64,000 bases of DNA from Utricularia gibba (taxonomy: Eukaryota; Streptophyta; Magnoliopsida; Lamiales; Lentibulariaceae): assembly GCA_002189035.1 (NCBI GenBank), contig CM007990.1:3162001-3226000 (forward strand), written 5' to 3'. A program made the translations under genes and the position numbers. The notes under the pieces were generated by a model that saw only the letters and a list, made by a program, of their open reading frames with translations, did not search any database and was not told the DNA's origin. Positions 11,386-22,764 of this stretch are shown in pieces; the stretch's first letter is position 1, and every line of letters starts with the position of its first letter.

Positions 11386-12022
11386 TCAAAGAAAAACTAT
11401 GCACAAATGCTCTTGCTTGAAAAGACCTTTTGTTAGTACTTGAGCAAGATCCTCAATGTCGAAGCTCTTCATTGTTGGATCCACATTAAAATCTAGTTTG
11501 TCTTCGGTAAATCTTAGCCTTAGTTTCTTTGATTGAACCTCAATCTGTAGGGCCATAAATAATCCTCCAAAGTTAATGGGTATCTCCATACCCAATGCCA
11601 TGTCTAGGACTACAAAGTTGTATAGAACATAATAATATAACAGGAGAACAATTAACCTTTGAATTGACCTATTAGTAAAACCAATTAAATCTTCATGGCA
11701 CTTATCTCCTCTTTATCTAATGCCTTGAACAAATAATATAACATGAGAACAATGTTGGATCACAAATCAAAAAGACAATTCTCAACTAGATTTTTCAATC
11801 ACAGAAGGTTTAGTAAACATTATAGAGTCAGCATGCTTTAGGACTACACTACATTACAGAATCAGCATGCTTTAGGACTACACTAAACATGAGAACAATG
11901 TTGGATCCCAAAATAACCTTGAAGAACTTCGCATTCCATTTGCTACATCATGTCCTTGAAAAGGATGTTCACATGAAGGGTCTTAACATTGACATAACCT
12001 TAGAGCACTTTTTAATCCATTA
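11386..12022. other. Unrecognised, possibly a Copia scrap
   Basis: A 71-codon minus frame (11386-11601) ends in IEDLAQVLTKGLFKQEH. This faintly resembles the tail of Copia RNase H (usually Q-x-ADxLTK-x-L). The rest, including a local duplication of GCATGCTTTAGGACTACACT near 11831 and 11868, gave nothing recognisable. Confidence 0.3.
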
Positions 12023-12321
12023 GTGTGTGTTTGGTTGGTGAGTGATTCCTTAACCAAGTTTAGTTTATTTAAGTTTATATAAATGGATTTTATGGGTTTA
12101 AGATCCATCAGGGATGTTCACATGATTTCGTGAAACTTTAGCACTATCATGTTCAACAGATTTGAATAGATTTGCTACAAATCTATAGGAATGTCAACTT
12201 TGAAAAAGATTGGGTAGATCTGCAATCTTGTAGATCTGCATTCAAATTCACACTAGTTTAGGGTAGAATTGGAAACTACACCCCTTGTTTACTTAAACCG
12301 TCCACACCCCAAACACACCCT
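12023..12321. repeat. Small MITE-like element
   Basis: The ends are inverted: GTGTGTGTTTGG at 12023-12034 and CCAAACACACCC at 12310-12321, about 300 bp apart, with no coding capacity. GTGTTTGG ends are frequent in Tourist-like and other plant MITEs. Only about 10 bp of the terminal repeat is convincing and no TSD was found. Confidence 0.4.
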
Positions 12322-13024
12322 CAAAGATTTCACGTGCATTTGATGCTAGAGTATTGGATCATGGGATATGAGCCATATAAACTAGGACATCCAACAACTC
12401 CATCTTTTACTATACCTTTACTTCTTGTTGCAATAACCTTAGAATTGATTGGGTTATATCCAAGATGGTTGGGGAGCTTCAGAAACTTATGGGTTTGAGC
12501 CATTGTATTCAGCCTACTCTCCAATATGTCTCTCAAGAATGGCCTTTGTTGTTATTAATGAATAGAATCATAAAATACCCCTCTCCACTACTATGTCACA
12601 ATAGCATGAAAATATGACAATATGCTCCTTGAGTTCTTCTCCCGGTTCCCCATGAAATATATTCATTAAAACTATGATTATCATACATTGATAACCTCTA
12701 TATATTGATTAATGAGGCAGCAATAGGTCATGTTCTCCTCATATGCTACTCATGATCCCTTTATGAAATTTCATCCCAAGTATTTACATTCATTAGATTG
12801 GCATGTCTGTCCTTATCAACCACTAGTTCCTTGTTGATGGGTTTGTTTGCACAAGTTTGTGACCATTTGCACACTAGTTTTGCTTTCTTATTGCAATGAT
12901 CCTCATCATGATTTGTTCACTCATTGTGACTATTTTGATGATGTGACTCTTCCCAATTTGGAATCTTCCTAACTACAATGACTTATCAAGATAATTTGTT
13001 TCATACCTCTCAATCTCTATAGAT
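12322..13024. other. Unrecognised intergenic stretch
   Basis: No protein-like frame or repeat ends were recognised. The 68-codon minus frame at 12330-12536 has no family signature. Confidence 0.3.
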
Positions 13025-13066
13025 GTGTTCTACAAAATTTGTATAACCTATTTTTATTTTTGTAAA
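13025..13066 (+). repeat. Left TIR of the PIF/Harbinger element
   Basis: GTGTTCTACAAAATTTGTAT followed by AACCTATTTTTATTTTTGT. It matches the complement of 16938-16979 with a few substitutions. Confidence 0.8.
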
Positions 13067-13980
13067 ATTAAAATTAATTTTAATTCAGAACAGTACCTAT
13101 TTTTACTTTTATTTTTCCCAAAAATATTTTTGGTATTACACTTCAAAAATTATTTTTGCAAAAATAGAGATAAGCTACTTTTACATTCTATTTTTACTTT
13201 TCAACATAAATCCACCAAAAAAAATTTCTCCTCCTTTTCACAATGCCCCAGAGTTTATTCTCAGTTTTTCTCTTGTAATTGAATGCAGAAATTGGCTGCA
13301 ACCCAATTTGTGGATAAATCTGCTTGTGTTTTAGAAGTCTAGGAACTTGTAGTGCCAAGAAGATGAAGTCCATGGCATTAGAGAAAATCCTTTGACTATA
13401 ACTCACATTAGTTTCTCAACAACTTCCACCATTGCTATTTTCAATGCTCGTTTTAGGGTAACTTCACTTTTATACTCACTGTTTTGTCTTCTCAATCCCT
13501 ATGTTTGAAGAGAAATGTTGTTCGACATTACTTATTTTGTTGTGCTGTTTTGATTAATCTATTTACTGTTTTGTCTTTTTAATCCATCGGGTGGCACCTT
13601 TTTTCTCTCAATCTGCAAAAATACTTGATTAACATTTAATTAGAGATTTGTGTTTGTTTTATTACTGAATAATGGAGAGTAATTACTTAATTAGGAGTGG
13701 GTGTAGGCTGACTACTAGATTCACAATTATAATGTACACTCAAATATTCTTAATTGCCAACATGAATAGGCTGCTCAGCCACATTCCTAATTACTTTAAG
13801 TGGAAGCAATGATTACTTGTGTTTATTTTAACTAGATTGTTTCGTCTTGTATATGGTGGTTAGATCAATTGATGTAGTTATTGCTTTTAAAAGTACTCTG
13901 ATTTCCTTGTAATATTATGTGTTGATTGATTTCAATAATTGCATCTTTCTGATATAGTTATTTTATCATTTTTATAGATA

Positions 13981-14788
13981 ATGGAATCTAATAATGATAA
14001 AAAAAAAGAAGAAGGCTATTAATGTAACTAAGTAGCCTAGTTCCACTGCTTCAAAAAATTATTTCTAGGAATCAACTACCACAGAAATATATTTTTGGCT
14101 TGCGATTGTGGAGTTTGAGAAGAGAAATTTTAGAAACACATCATTTGACAAGGAAGGGTGGGAGCACCTCCTCAATAATATGAATAATGTAAAAGATTAC
14201 CACTTTGACATGACGCAAATCAAGAATAGGTGAAATGCACTGCATGAGTATTGGAGTGTCTACAAAAGATTGAGCAATATGACTGGCTTAGGATGGTATG
14301 AAGATGGATGGAAGATTAAGATGGATCAAGATTGGTGAGATCTTCGTATTGAGGTTCTAACTAAACTCTTAAGTTCATGTTTGCTTCAGTTATTTGTGAT
14401 CATGAATTGCTATAATGTGTTTCATTTTTATGTAGGAGACTCCTCGAGCAAAGGATTTCAAAGATAAGCCACCAATGCAACCATAATTGATGCAAAAACT
14501 ATTTGATGCAATAGTTGGATATGCTCCTAAGCAATATGTGCAAATGGTTAGATTCGATAAAGGAATTTCAACAATGAATCTGAAGATGATCAGACACTAG
14601 TGCCATATGACATTCAATCCATGGATCCTCAACAAAATATCAATATTGAGAGCCAAGATGTATGGGCAGCACCGAAACCAAGGAAACCAAGGGTAAATCG
14701 TGAGAATAGCGATCGAATAATTGCCTCATCTAAACGATGGGCTAATGCTTCCAAGGTAGTTGCATCTGTTGCTGCTAGAAAGGAGTGA
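13981..14788 (+). pseudogene. PIF/Harbinger ORF1, Myb/SANT-like DNA-binding protein
   Basis: This is the accessory protein of PIF/Harbinger elements, which binds element ends and helps bring in the transposase. A start at 13981 is followed by a lysine run, then by a recognisable Myb/SANT-like domain of the L10-interacting type. Blocks are VEFEKRNFRNTSFDKEGWEH, MTQIKNRWNALHEYW and GLGWYEDGWKIKMDQDWW (about 14110-14340). A basic C-terminal tail continues to 14788 as the open frame PYDIQSMDPQQNINIESQDV followed by KPRKPRVNRE. Stops and shifts break it near 14030, 14230 and 14340. An intron between 14345 and 14434, ending TTTATGTAG, is plausible. Confidence 0.72.
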
Positions 14789-15503
14789 TTCTCAATTGAA
14801 CTCCATGACCAGAATTCAAGTAGGAAGTAATTTATGACTTAATGCATTGGATTTGATTAAAAATACTTCTAATTGAGAGATTTTTATGATGATCGATGAT
14901 GATGATGCCCATGAGAAGTGGATCATGCATGCCTCACCAAAACTAGAGGGTAGTACCTCAAGAGCTTCACCTTATTTTAGTATATCATCATTTAGATCTG
15001 ATGATGGTTTAGATGGTTGTTATTATTATTAGTTCTTTTATTGTTGTGTTGTTGTTTGTGATATTTTATTTTGAAACTTTGTTCTGAAAAAAGAATATGC
15101 TATTTTATGTGATCTATCATTTTTGAACTTTGTATTTGGAAAAAAACATATCCCAATATGCATTTATATAATCTTTCTTTTTTTACTTTGTATGTGGAAA
15201 AGAATATGTATTGCTCAAGGTTTTTACTATAAAGAAACTCATATCCTTCTCTTCAATACACCTATCTTCGTGAGATAGCATCCTCTTCAAATTCTTTCAA
15301 TTCTTTTTTTGAAGAGAGTGATCAATATAGTGATCAGTATATGAAAGAAAATAGTGATGATAAGCTTAGAGAAAGCCAAGAGCAAATGCCTTTTCTGAGG
15401 GAAGAAGCTGATTTCTTCAATATTCTTCATGGTTATCATACTCAATATTTGGAAAAAACAAAATCCACATTTGTCCAACCTCAAAGTGGGCTCAGTTGTT
15501 GAA

Positions 15504-16692
15504 TATGTTGAACGGTGCGGATATTAGAGCCTATCAAGATTTTCGTATGAAACCGTCAATCTTTATTTGATTCTATGGATTACTTTTCGATGAGTTCAGG
15601 TTAAGAAAGAGACATCATATCACTGTGGAAGAGGAAGTAGCAATCTTCTATAAGTTGTCAGTACAAGAATGGGCAATCGAAGCGTGCAAGAATTCTTTCA
15701 TAGGGGAGCTCACACTATTAGCAAATTCTTTAATAATGTGTTGGTAACGTGTGATTGTATGGTCATAGTTTGGGTTATCATTAAAAATATATTACCATGC
15801 ATTACGACTGAAAAATATATTAGCATGCATTATCTTTAATAATATATTAGCAAATTTCACAAAGGTATCACCACACATTAAAAATAAGCCTCGGTTTTTT
15901 CCATGTTTTCAGGGAGCCATTGGAGTCATTGATGGGACTCATATAAAAGCATGCATTCTGACTGAAGATAGAGTTTGTTATATAGGTAGAAAATGTGTAC
16001 CAATACAAAACATCTTAGTAGCATGTGATTTCGATATGCACTTCATTTTTGTTTGTGCGGGCTACGAAGGAATTACACATGATAGTAGAATGTTGATGGA
16101 ATGTTTGCACATTGAGGAGGATAACTTTCTGCACCCACCTACAGGTATTCAATAAAATCTTTGATATTGCTATTTATATATATATTTTAATATTATGAGT
16201 TACATGATGCTTTTGTATTCCAATTTTGCATATATAGGAAAATATTATTTAGTTGATGTTGGATTTTCGAACATACCCTGTTTTATGACACCATATCATA
16301 GAACCCATTACCACCTTCCAGAATTTCAATGCTCTAGGCGTGGATATAATCATGTTGAGGAGTTGTTCAATCACAGGCATTCTGCTCTACGTTCTATAAT
16401 TAAAAGAGCTTTTGGTGTGTGGAAGAAACATTTTCATATTGTGAATGATGTGCCATGTAATATGAAGTTACGTCACCAAATACGTTTGGTTGGTACAACC
16501 ATGGACATTCATAATTTTCTTCGACAAGTTAGTCCTAAAGATGAAGGACAGGATTTGACTGAGTACAATGACCCAAATCCATTGCATGAAACTAATGATG
16601 AGTCAGATGAAGTAGAAGCAATGCCAACGACGAATCTTATGGTAGTATTTCGCAATAATATTTGCAATAATCTTTGGAATGCTCATCGTTGA
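15504..16692 (+). pseudogene. PIF/Harbinger transposase (HARBI1-like nuclease), inactive
   Basis: This is the DDE nuclease that cuts and rejoins element ends. Exon 1 (about 15504-16144) starts MLNGADIRAYQDFRMKPS, then shows the helical ITVEEEVAIFYKL region, a frameshifted QEFFHRGAHTISKFFNNVL block near 15667, GAIGVIDGTHIKACI (first Asp) and GITHDSRML (second Asp). A clean GT-AG intron of 93 bp (16145-16237) joins HPPT to GKYYLVDVGFSN. Exon 2 continues through LFNHRHSALRSIIKRAFGVW to the stop at 16692. Family members have Glu in the IERAFG motif; here it is Lys, so the catalytic triad is lost. A stop at about 15565 and a shift near 15665 also break it. Confidence 0.82.
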
Positions 16693-16937
16693 TAATATAG
16701 AACCATATATTTCAAAATAATATTTGAAATGTTTTTAGTTTAAATTTATTCTTAATCAAATATTAAAAATAAACATTGACAATAAAAAATTAAATAAAGC
16801 ATTTTAACTACTAAAATATTTTTGTTTAGAACACTCATTATTTCAAATGTGGTTTTACACAAATTTTTTCATTATTTTTTAGAACACCCTTTTTTTATTT
16901 CTACTTTTATAAACTATTTATACTTCTACTTTTTACT

Positions 16938-16979
16938 TTTTCAAAAATAAAAATAGATTTTACAAATTTTCTAGAACAC
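16938..16979 (+). repeat. Right TIR of the PIF/Harbinger element
   Basis: Its complement reads GTGTTCTAGAAAATTTGTAA and continues AATCTATTTTTATTTTTG, the partner of 13025-13066. Confidence 0.8.
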
Positions 16980-19000
16980 ACTTTATGTCAAGTGGGTATA
17001 ACATACCTAGCACATTGTTCTTGAGCATGCAACAAAAAAAATGTAGATTGTCTTGTGTAAGAATAGTGAGACTTATGAAAACGAATCCAGAATTAAAACA
17101 ATTCCCCACTAATGACACCAAAAAATTGATCAGAGTTTTGCATGTACATAAAAAGAGTCAAAACACTACATAGACCTTATGAACACTATTATAGGGTTAT
17201 GAGGATTTTTAGTGTTAATACGACAAGAATGGTAACTTGGAAAAAGAAAAAGAACAAAATTTTACTAAAAACATAGTGAAAAAATGAACGCAATGCACAA
17301 GATGTGGGGAAGATGTAAGAACTTCAAAGAGGAATTTCTTTTTCTTTGGGGTACTCTCCTTTATCGAATTGATCCTTGTTTCTTTCCTCTTTTTTGCTTA
17401 TATACTTGCAAGAAAGATTATTTACAAGATGCAACTTTCTTGTTTTGTCATATATGTTCACAAAATCTTCTACATGAGGTGATATATTCTTCTATTTCAG
17501 GATCTGGAAAAATCAAAGACCTATTATCATACTAATGGGAAAAATGCATGTCACATTATCCATTATAGGGGAGCCCTTTACAATTTCCAATAGTGGTGCA
17601 GGTTTCATATCATTGAACATTGATGAATAAAACAATACATGTGACAGGTCTAAAAGTTTTTTTCTTAAACAATAATTTGTTTTCTGAACATTCAAAGTAG
17701 AAACCACATATAGTTCACAAAAAAAAGTAATGCAGCAACAATAAGTACAAGTAAATCGATAGAGAGCAAACAGTTTTTTCTTATTAGTCCTCTGTACAAG
17801 CTAAATTAAATAGGGGGTTTGTACAAAAGTGAGTTTGTACACTAACTGAAATTGATTAAAGACTTCTAATGATTCCTAAATTGACATAAAAAAACAAAAC
17901 AAGTTAATTAGCATTTCTAGTAATAAATATTGGTCATTGTTCTTAATCTGCAATGAAATTGAACATTAAGAAATTAAAGTGCAACTTTAGGTTTCTGGTT
18001 ATTAAGTGTGCAAGCGAAAGGAGAAGGAAATTGATTTGACTAACACATTTAGATGATGAAAGCATTTGAAACATTGAACATTAAAAACATGAAATTGAAA
18101 TATTGCACAAGTTTAGGAAATAAAATGCAAGGAATAAGATTTGCGAGAGAAGTAAAATGTTTGTTCCATTTTCTAGTTCTAGTGTTCTCCGTATCTTCTT
18201 CTTCTGAAATTGTAGGTTACCAAGCCTCCTTGCCTATCATTCAAGTCTTTGCTGCACTTTTGAATGTCAGAGATTTGTTCCAGTGTCACACTAGAACTTC
18301 TCCTACTTCGTCATTTCTTCTACTTCAATCACAAAAACATTTTCTAGAGAGAAATTCTTTTCAAGCATGAGATCTTTTCCTATCTTTATTCACACCAGCT
18401 CGTATGCCAGCTACCCTTAGTTGCATTTGTTGCAAACTTGTTGCCTCTTTTCGCCAACTTTTCTTGTCCTTCCTCTACATGTAGACTTGTAACTACCATC
18501 TTACCCTTGTAATAGTAATCACTTCACAAACTAGTCAGATTATCCAACCTAGCTGAAATGTGCAATACGTATATGGGCTTGGATGAATAGCAATACTACC
18601 AATCAAGGGACTAAGGGAAAAATGACTCATATCATGTTTTTATCAAAAATAATTTGACTAATGTGCATTTTAGTATTTTCACTATTCTAATCAAAAAAAT
18701 CTTAATACTTGAACACTTAAATGGACTCAAACATGTTGAAATATCAAGCATACTCTTTCACATACTTACCAATAACTAGACACTACTAGCGACATTGATT
18801 AATATTCAAGGCTAATGGTTGTTATACTAGACACTACTAGCATACTCTTTGTCATAGCTCCTCTTTTAGTAGCTCAAAACGGTAATGTTTCTTCTAGCTT
18901 CTAGCTGGAACTTGTTTCTACCGGAGAGCTCCCTCCTAACTATCACTATCAAACCTCCCCTTTTTTTTTAGATTTACCCTTTTTGTTCTCTTTCCTTTAA
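16980..19000. other. Unrecognised, possibly 3' part of the Athila-like remnant
   Basis: No convincing gene was found. Plus-strand frames at 17284-17535 and 18053-18370 have no family signature. The minus strand of 18150-18450 carries Lys- and Gln-rich scraps that could belong to the Gypsy remnant to its right. No LTR pair was found here. Confidence 0.3.
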
Positions 19001-19599
19001 ATTCAGCTTCCTACCCATACCTGTATCAGACAACCCAATAGAAAGTTACTTAAAAAAGTAACTTTGGCCCAAAAAAGTTCAAAGCAAGTTAAAGGAATAA
19101 GTGCTAAATATCTCAAAAATTTAATCAATTGAGTGCAATCAGGATTGAGACTTGGTAACCTCCCAAGGTCACTCCTGACTAAGGCATTCGATCTGCTTTT
19201 GCAACCTTGCAATAGCTTCTTTCAGCTTGGTCACCACAATAGAACATCCTCAAGTTGATCTCTCTCACTCATGGCTATTGTTGATTGTACTGTAATATTT
19301 TCTCCAATCTCCAATGTTTCATACGCAAAGAAGTTCCTTGTACTCTTCTTTCTTATGCTGAGTTATCCTACATTATTAAAAAAGACAATATCCATGGAGA
19401 GGGTGGGTTCTACATAATTCAAGTTCACCCAGGATAACACAATATTTCCACACAACTCAGCAATAATAAATGTTATCAAATGTCCAAAAGACAACTCTCA
19501 GCCTTCCTACTTCCCATTGTATCAAAACATCAATCAAGGCACTATATTCAAATATTTCTTTTAAGCAATACACCATATTACAAAAATTTCATTCTTAAA

Positions 19600-20474
19600 T
19601 AGTGCATTGTAACAATGTTGATGTCCAAATCATCAAGTCAAAATGCACATATGAATGATGCATCGAATCGGGTTCAAAAACAAATGAGCTTTAGTTCCCA
19701 TAATTTTGTACAGGGCATTTATTTGGTCAATCAAAATCTCATGTAATGGACATGAGTCCAACTCATTTTCAATGGGAAAATTGAAATAAGAATTTTGGAA
19801 TTCCACCAATTTTACTTCTAAGCAATCAACAACATTTAATAGTATACTTCACTCAATCAAAGATAATTTGTATTTAATGTCCAACAATTGAAATGATATA
19901 GCCTTAGGTTCATCTATTCTAGCAGTTATGTCATAACGGCACATGTAGGCAAATTAATTTCATAAAGGTGTAGCAAGTTCGTTTGCTTTAGCTTGTCCCT
20001 ACTTTCGATTCCATACCTAATGTATGTAAAGATTGATAATCTATATACCTAGTTCGCTCCAGTGCTGCACTTTTAATCAAGTGATACCCATCTTTCGTGT
20101 TTATGCTGTTGAAATTCAAGTACTATCTTGATAGTCTACCCATGAAACTTTCTATTCCTACCCCACCCATCCTTCTACTAAATTCTTCTAGGGCTACTTC
20201 TCTATCTCATCTATTCAAGTTCTTCTAAATTTCATGTTCTACTTTTTTCGTAATTGATCCAAGTTGCACCTCATTTTCTGATCCCTCTTCTTCTCCTGAT
20301 TCTTTCTCTTTGGCTCTATTTCCCATTCTACTTAAGATTCACTTCCTTCTTTTGGTTCTCCTCCAGTGGTTCTGAATTTTTAGTCTATGGCACAGCTTTT
20401 GGTTTGAGCTTTGGATTTTCTACTTGAGCTTCTGACTCTTCTCTTGATTCTAAGTCTTCTGGCATTTTGTTAAG
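19600..20474 (-). pseudogene. Athila-type extra ORF (ORF-1-like), heavily decayed
   Basis: The minus strand shows scattered blocks resembling the ORF-1 or putative plant transposon proteins of Athila elements. These are GYHLIKSAALERTRYIDYQS followed by LHTLGMESKVGT (about 20095-19995), then AYMCRYDITARIDEPKAISF (about 19955-19895) and LLDIKYKLSLIE. Family members read similarly, with an R-Y-I-D-x-x-S/A-L-x-x-L-G-M pattern followed by an F-x-L-x-x-x-x-Y-x-L-S block. Stops and frameshifts are numerous. A coiled-coil-like segment (KLKEAIARLQKQIECLSQE, about 19230-19170) continues downstream. Function of the family is unknown. Confidence 0.42.
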
Positions 20475-21700
20475 TGCCATTTTCTAGTTATTTATTAGGT
20501 ATTATTATGTATTAATCTAGTGTTAAATCTCCCAATTAAGAATTATATTGATAAGTAAGTGTATTTCCATAGAAAATTCTTATTTTGCTATTTTGTATAT
20601 ATTTTCTGTCTTTTTTCTCACACTTTGACCAAGACATGTCAAGAAATTGTGGTGGAGTGTTGGAGGAGTATGCAGGTGGTCAGAGTCTGACTTTTCATAC
20701 CTTGTACGCGACTTGGAACAATTGTGGGCAAAAGACTAACAGTGGTCAAGGCGCCTGACTTACAACATCTCAGAGTCTACAGAAATCATTATGCGCAAAC
20801 TTGCACGCAAAGGAAGTCTGGTGGCGCACGCAAGACAAAAGGAATGATGGGAAGGGGACTCAAAGGAGTTAATGCACATGGGAAGTCATATAAAAACCAC
20901 TTGGAGCACTTAGTTTCGGACTTTTGAACAATTTCTCTTGTACTTAGAACTTTTGAGTTCTTCCTCCTCTCAAGGAGGAAGAACACTTAGTTTCTTTTCG
21001 TTTCTGTTTCCATGGCTCTTTCAGGCTAATAACCTTTAGTTTCTGGGAAGTAGATGAAGTTTCCTTCCAAGTCTTGAGCAATACACTCGGTTCATCACTG
21101 AATTCAATTCGGATTCCACATACTTCAACGCGTCTGTTGCAGTCTTTCTGTAACGACTCTTAATCAAGGTCCATGAGTAGCAGGCCACTCCTCGCGGATT
21201 TTGTTGAAGATTAAGGTGAAGAGCACCAACCTTTCCGGTTTGAGGGAAGTAGTGGATTGTTTGTGGCCTAGGTACCGCGACAGTAGACAAGTTGTTACCT
21301 CGGACCTGCCACTGGCCATTGGCAACAGTTGGGCACACGCGCACAATTCGGTTTTGAAGGCAATCGAAGGCAATCCTCTTGTCCTCCTAATCGTCCAAGG
21401 GGGAATCACATGAGGCTATTCCTGTGCCTCCTTGTCAATCAGAGTGTAAGGAAGGACAAAGGAAGGAGATAGAATCTTATTCCCAGGAACTGCAACCCGT
21501 AGTCAAGGCCCATCACTTAGGTTGTAACTTTTGTTTCTGTATCTTAAAAACCCCCTTTTGCAAAACTGTGACATTTTGTGAAAGTTTCTTACAAACACTT
21601 TTCACAAAAAACAACTCCCTAAAATCGATACTTGTACTACGCTTTTGGTGTTTTACGTTTTATAAATATTTAAAATTTGTTGAGGAAATAACACGCAACA
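20475..21700 (+). repeat. Solo LTR, family B copy 1
   Basis: A 1226-bp unit runs TGCCATTTTCTAGTTA...ACACGCAACA, with a TATA box TATAAAAA at 20889-20896. It interrupts Glu/Lys-rich minus-strand coding sequence of the Athila remnant, which resumes on both sides. Compared with the copies at 23586 and 56007 it lacks a segment of about 75 bp near 21450. The 5 bp next to the TG and CA ends do not match. A TTTGTT hexamer occurs on both sides 3 bp further out (20466-20471 and 21703-21708), so the true boundary is uncertain. Confidence 0.8.
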
Positions 21701-21708
21701 CATTTGTT

Positions 21709-22764
21709 CAGGTGCAAATTCTAGTTCTTTCTCTTTGTCAGCTATTTCATCCTCTTCAAGTTCTTCTAGATTTTTTTCTTCTTCCTCACCCCCACATTCA
21801 GCTTCTACATGTCGCATCTAGGCAAATTCAAAGTCCATATCAATTTCTTTCCAAAATTCCTCACTTTCTCATTCGTCATCTTTTGTGATCATGGGTTCAG
21901 ATTTTGCAACTAATCCCTTCCCTTGTATCTTCTTCTTGGGTGCTAGAGTAGGAATTGCTTCTCCCTTCCTTTTTCCTTTTCCTAATTGCTCTTGTGTAGC
22001 CTTTACTCTAGATTTTGCTTCCTTCTTCAAAATTACCTTCTCCAAATTTGTTGTTTTCTCTGACTTTAGAGAATCCCATCTTTCCTCCGGTTTGTTTGCT
22101 TGATGTTGTGCTACTACTACCACTATCCTTGCTCTAGATCTGGCCTTGGAGCTCACAACCTTTGTTCTCACAATCTTCTTCGAGCCTGTTATGCTCGTCG
22201 AAGTTTTTGGGGGTGACTTGACCAACATCTCTTTCACTATTGTTGCTTGTTTCTCCAGCTCAGCATTCTAGAAATGTCTGCAATTAGCTCTATCCAGCTA
22301 TCTATTGTCCTTGTTTCTAGTGTTTGTACTTTTTGAATTGGGCTCATCTTCACTAGATTAGTTTTCTAGGCACATTCTGTACTAGAATCTATTTGACCAA
22401 AATCTTCTTCCGAAAGTGTGGAAGTTCGTTTTTGTGGTTTTGTTTTCGTTGCTTTGTTCCACTTCCTCCAATTTTTTGATGGGGCATTGTCACTGTCACT
22501 CTTGGATTTTTTGAAATAATCACTACAATCAGAAGAACTAATTGAAGCACCATCAATGATGTTTTGGGTAATACGAGCTTACTATTGGCGAAGGGTTTCG
22601 ATGCTATTTGCTTGATTTTCACCATGCTCCCGATTGCAATATTTGTGCTCTAGCAACCACTTATCTATTTCAAAAAATGTTGAATGTGGTAGTAGTTCCT
22701 TCAAACCTTTGTTGCATTCATAAGGTTTAAACTGCTTTAACTCCACACCCCCCCCTTTGGATAT
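21709..22764 (-). pseudogene. Charged reading region of the Athila-like remnant
   Basis: Three overlapping minus-strand frames encode very basic, low-complexity protein: KSKARSRARIVVVVAQHQANK-like stretches (22237-21869), a Ser/Asp-rich piece with NHKNELPHFRKK (22625-22389) and SISKGGGVELKQFKPYECNK with FEIDKWLLEHKYC (22764-22582). They sit downstream of the integrase tail, where Athila elements carry an extra, env-position ORF. No transmembrane segment or other env feature is visible. No domain is recognised with confidence. Confidence 0.4.

Larger units (their letters stand above)
13025..16979 (+). mobile_element. PIF/Harbinger DNA transposon
   Basis: A DNA transposon of about 3.96 kb. Its terminal inverted repeats are about 40 bp, both starting GTGTTCTA[C/G]AAAATTTGTA and continuing into CTATTTTTATTTTTG (left 13025-13066; right is the complement of 16938-16979). 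AT-rich subterminal regions flank two genes in the PIF/Harbinger arrangement: a Myb/SANT-like DNA-binding ORF1 followed by a DDE transposase. Both genes are broken. The 3-bp TSD typical of the superfamily could not be assigned; the flanking bases differ. The element is inactive but structurally almost complete. Confidence 0.85.

Noticed and set aside
20466-21708. TTTGTT hexamer on both sides of family-B copy 1 as its TSD
   Set aside because: It would place the ends 3 bp outside the TG...CA boundary fixed by copy 2 (CCTAG TSD). Kept only as an uncertainty.
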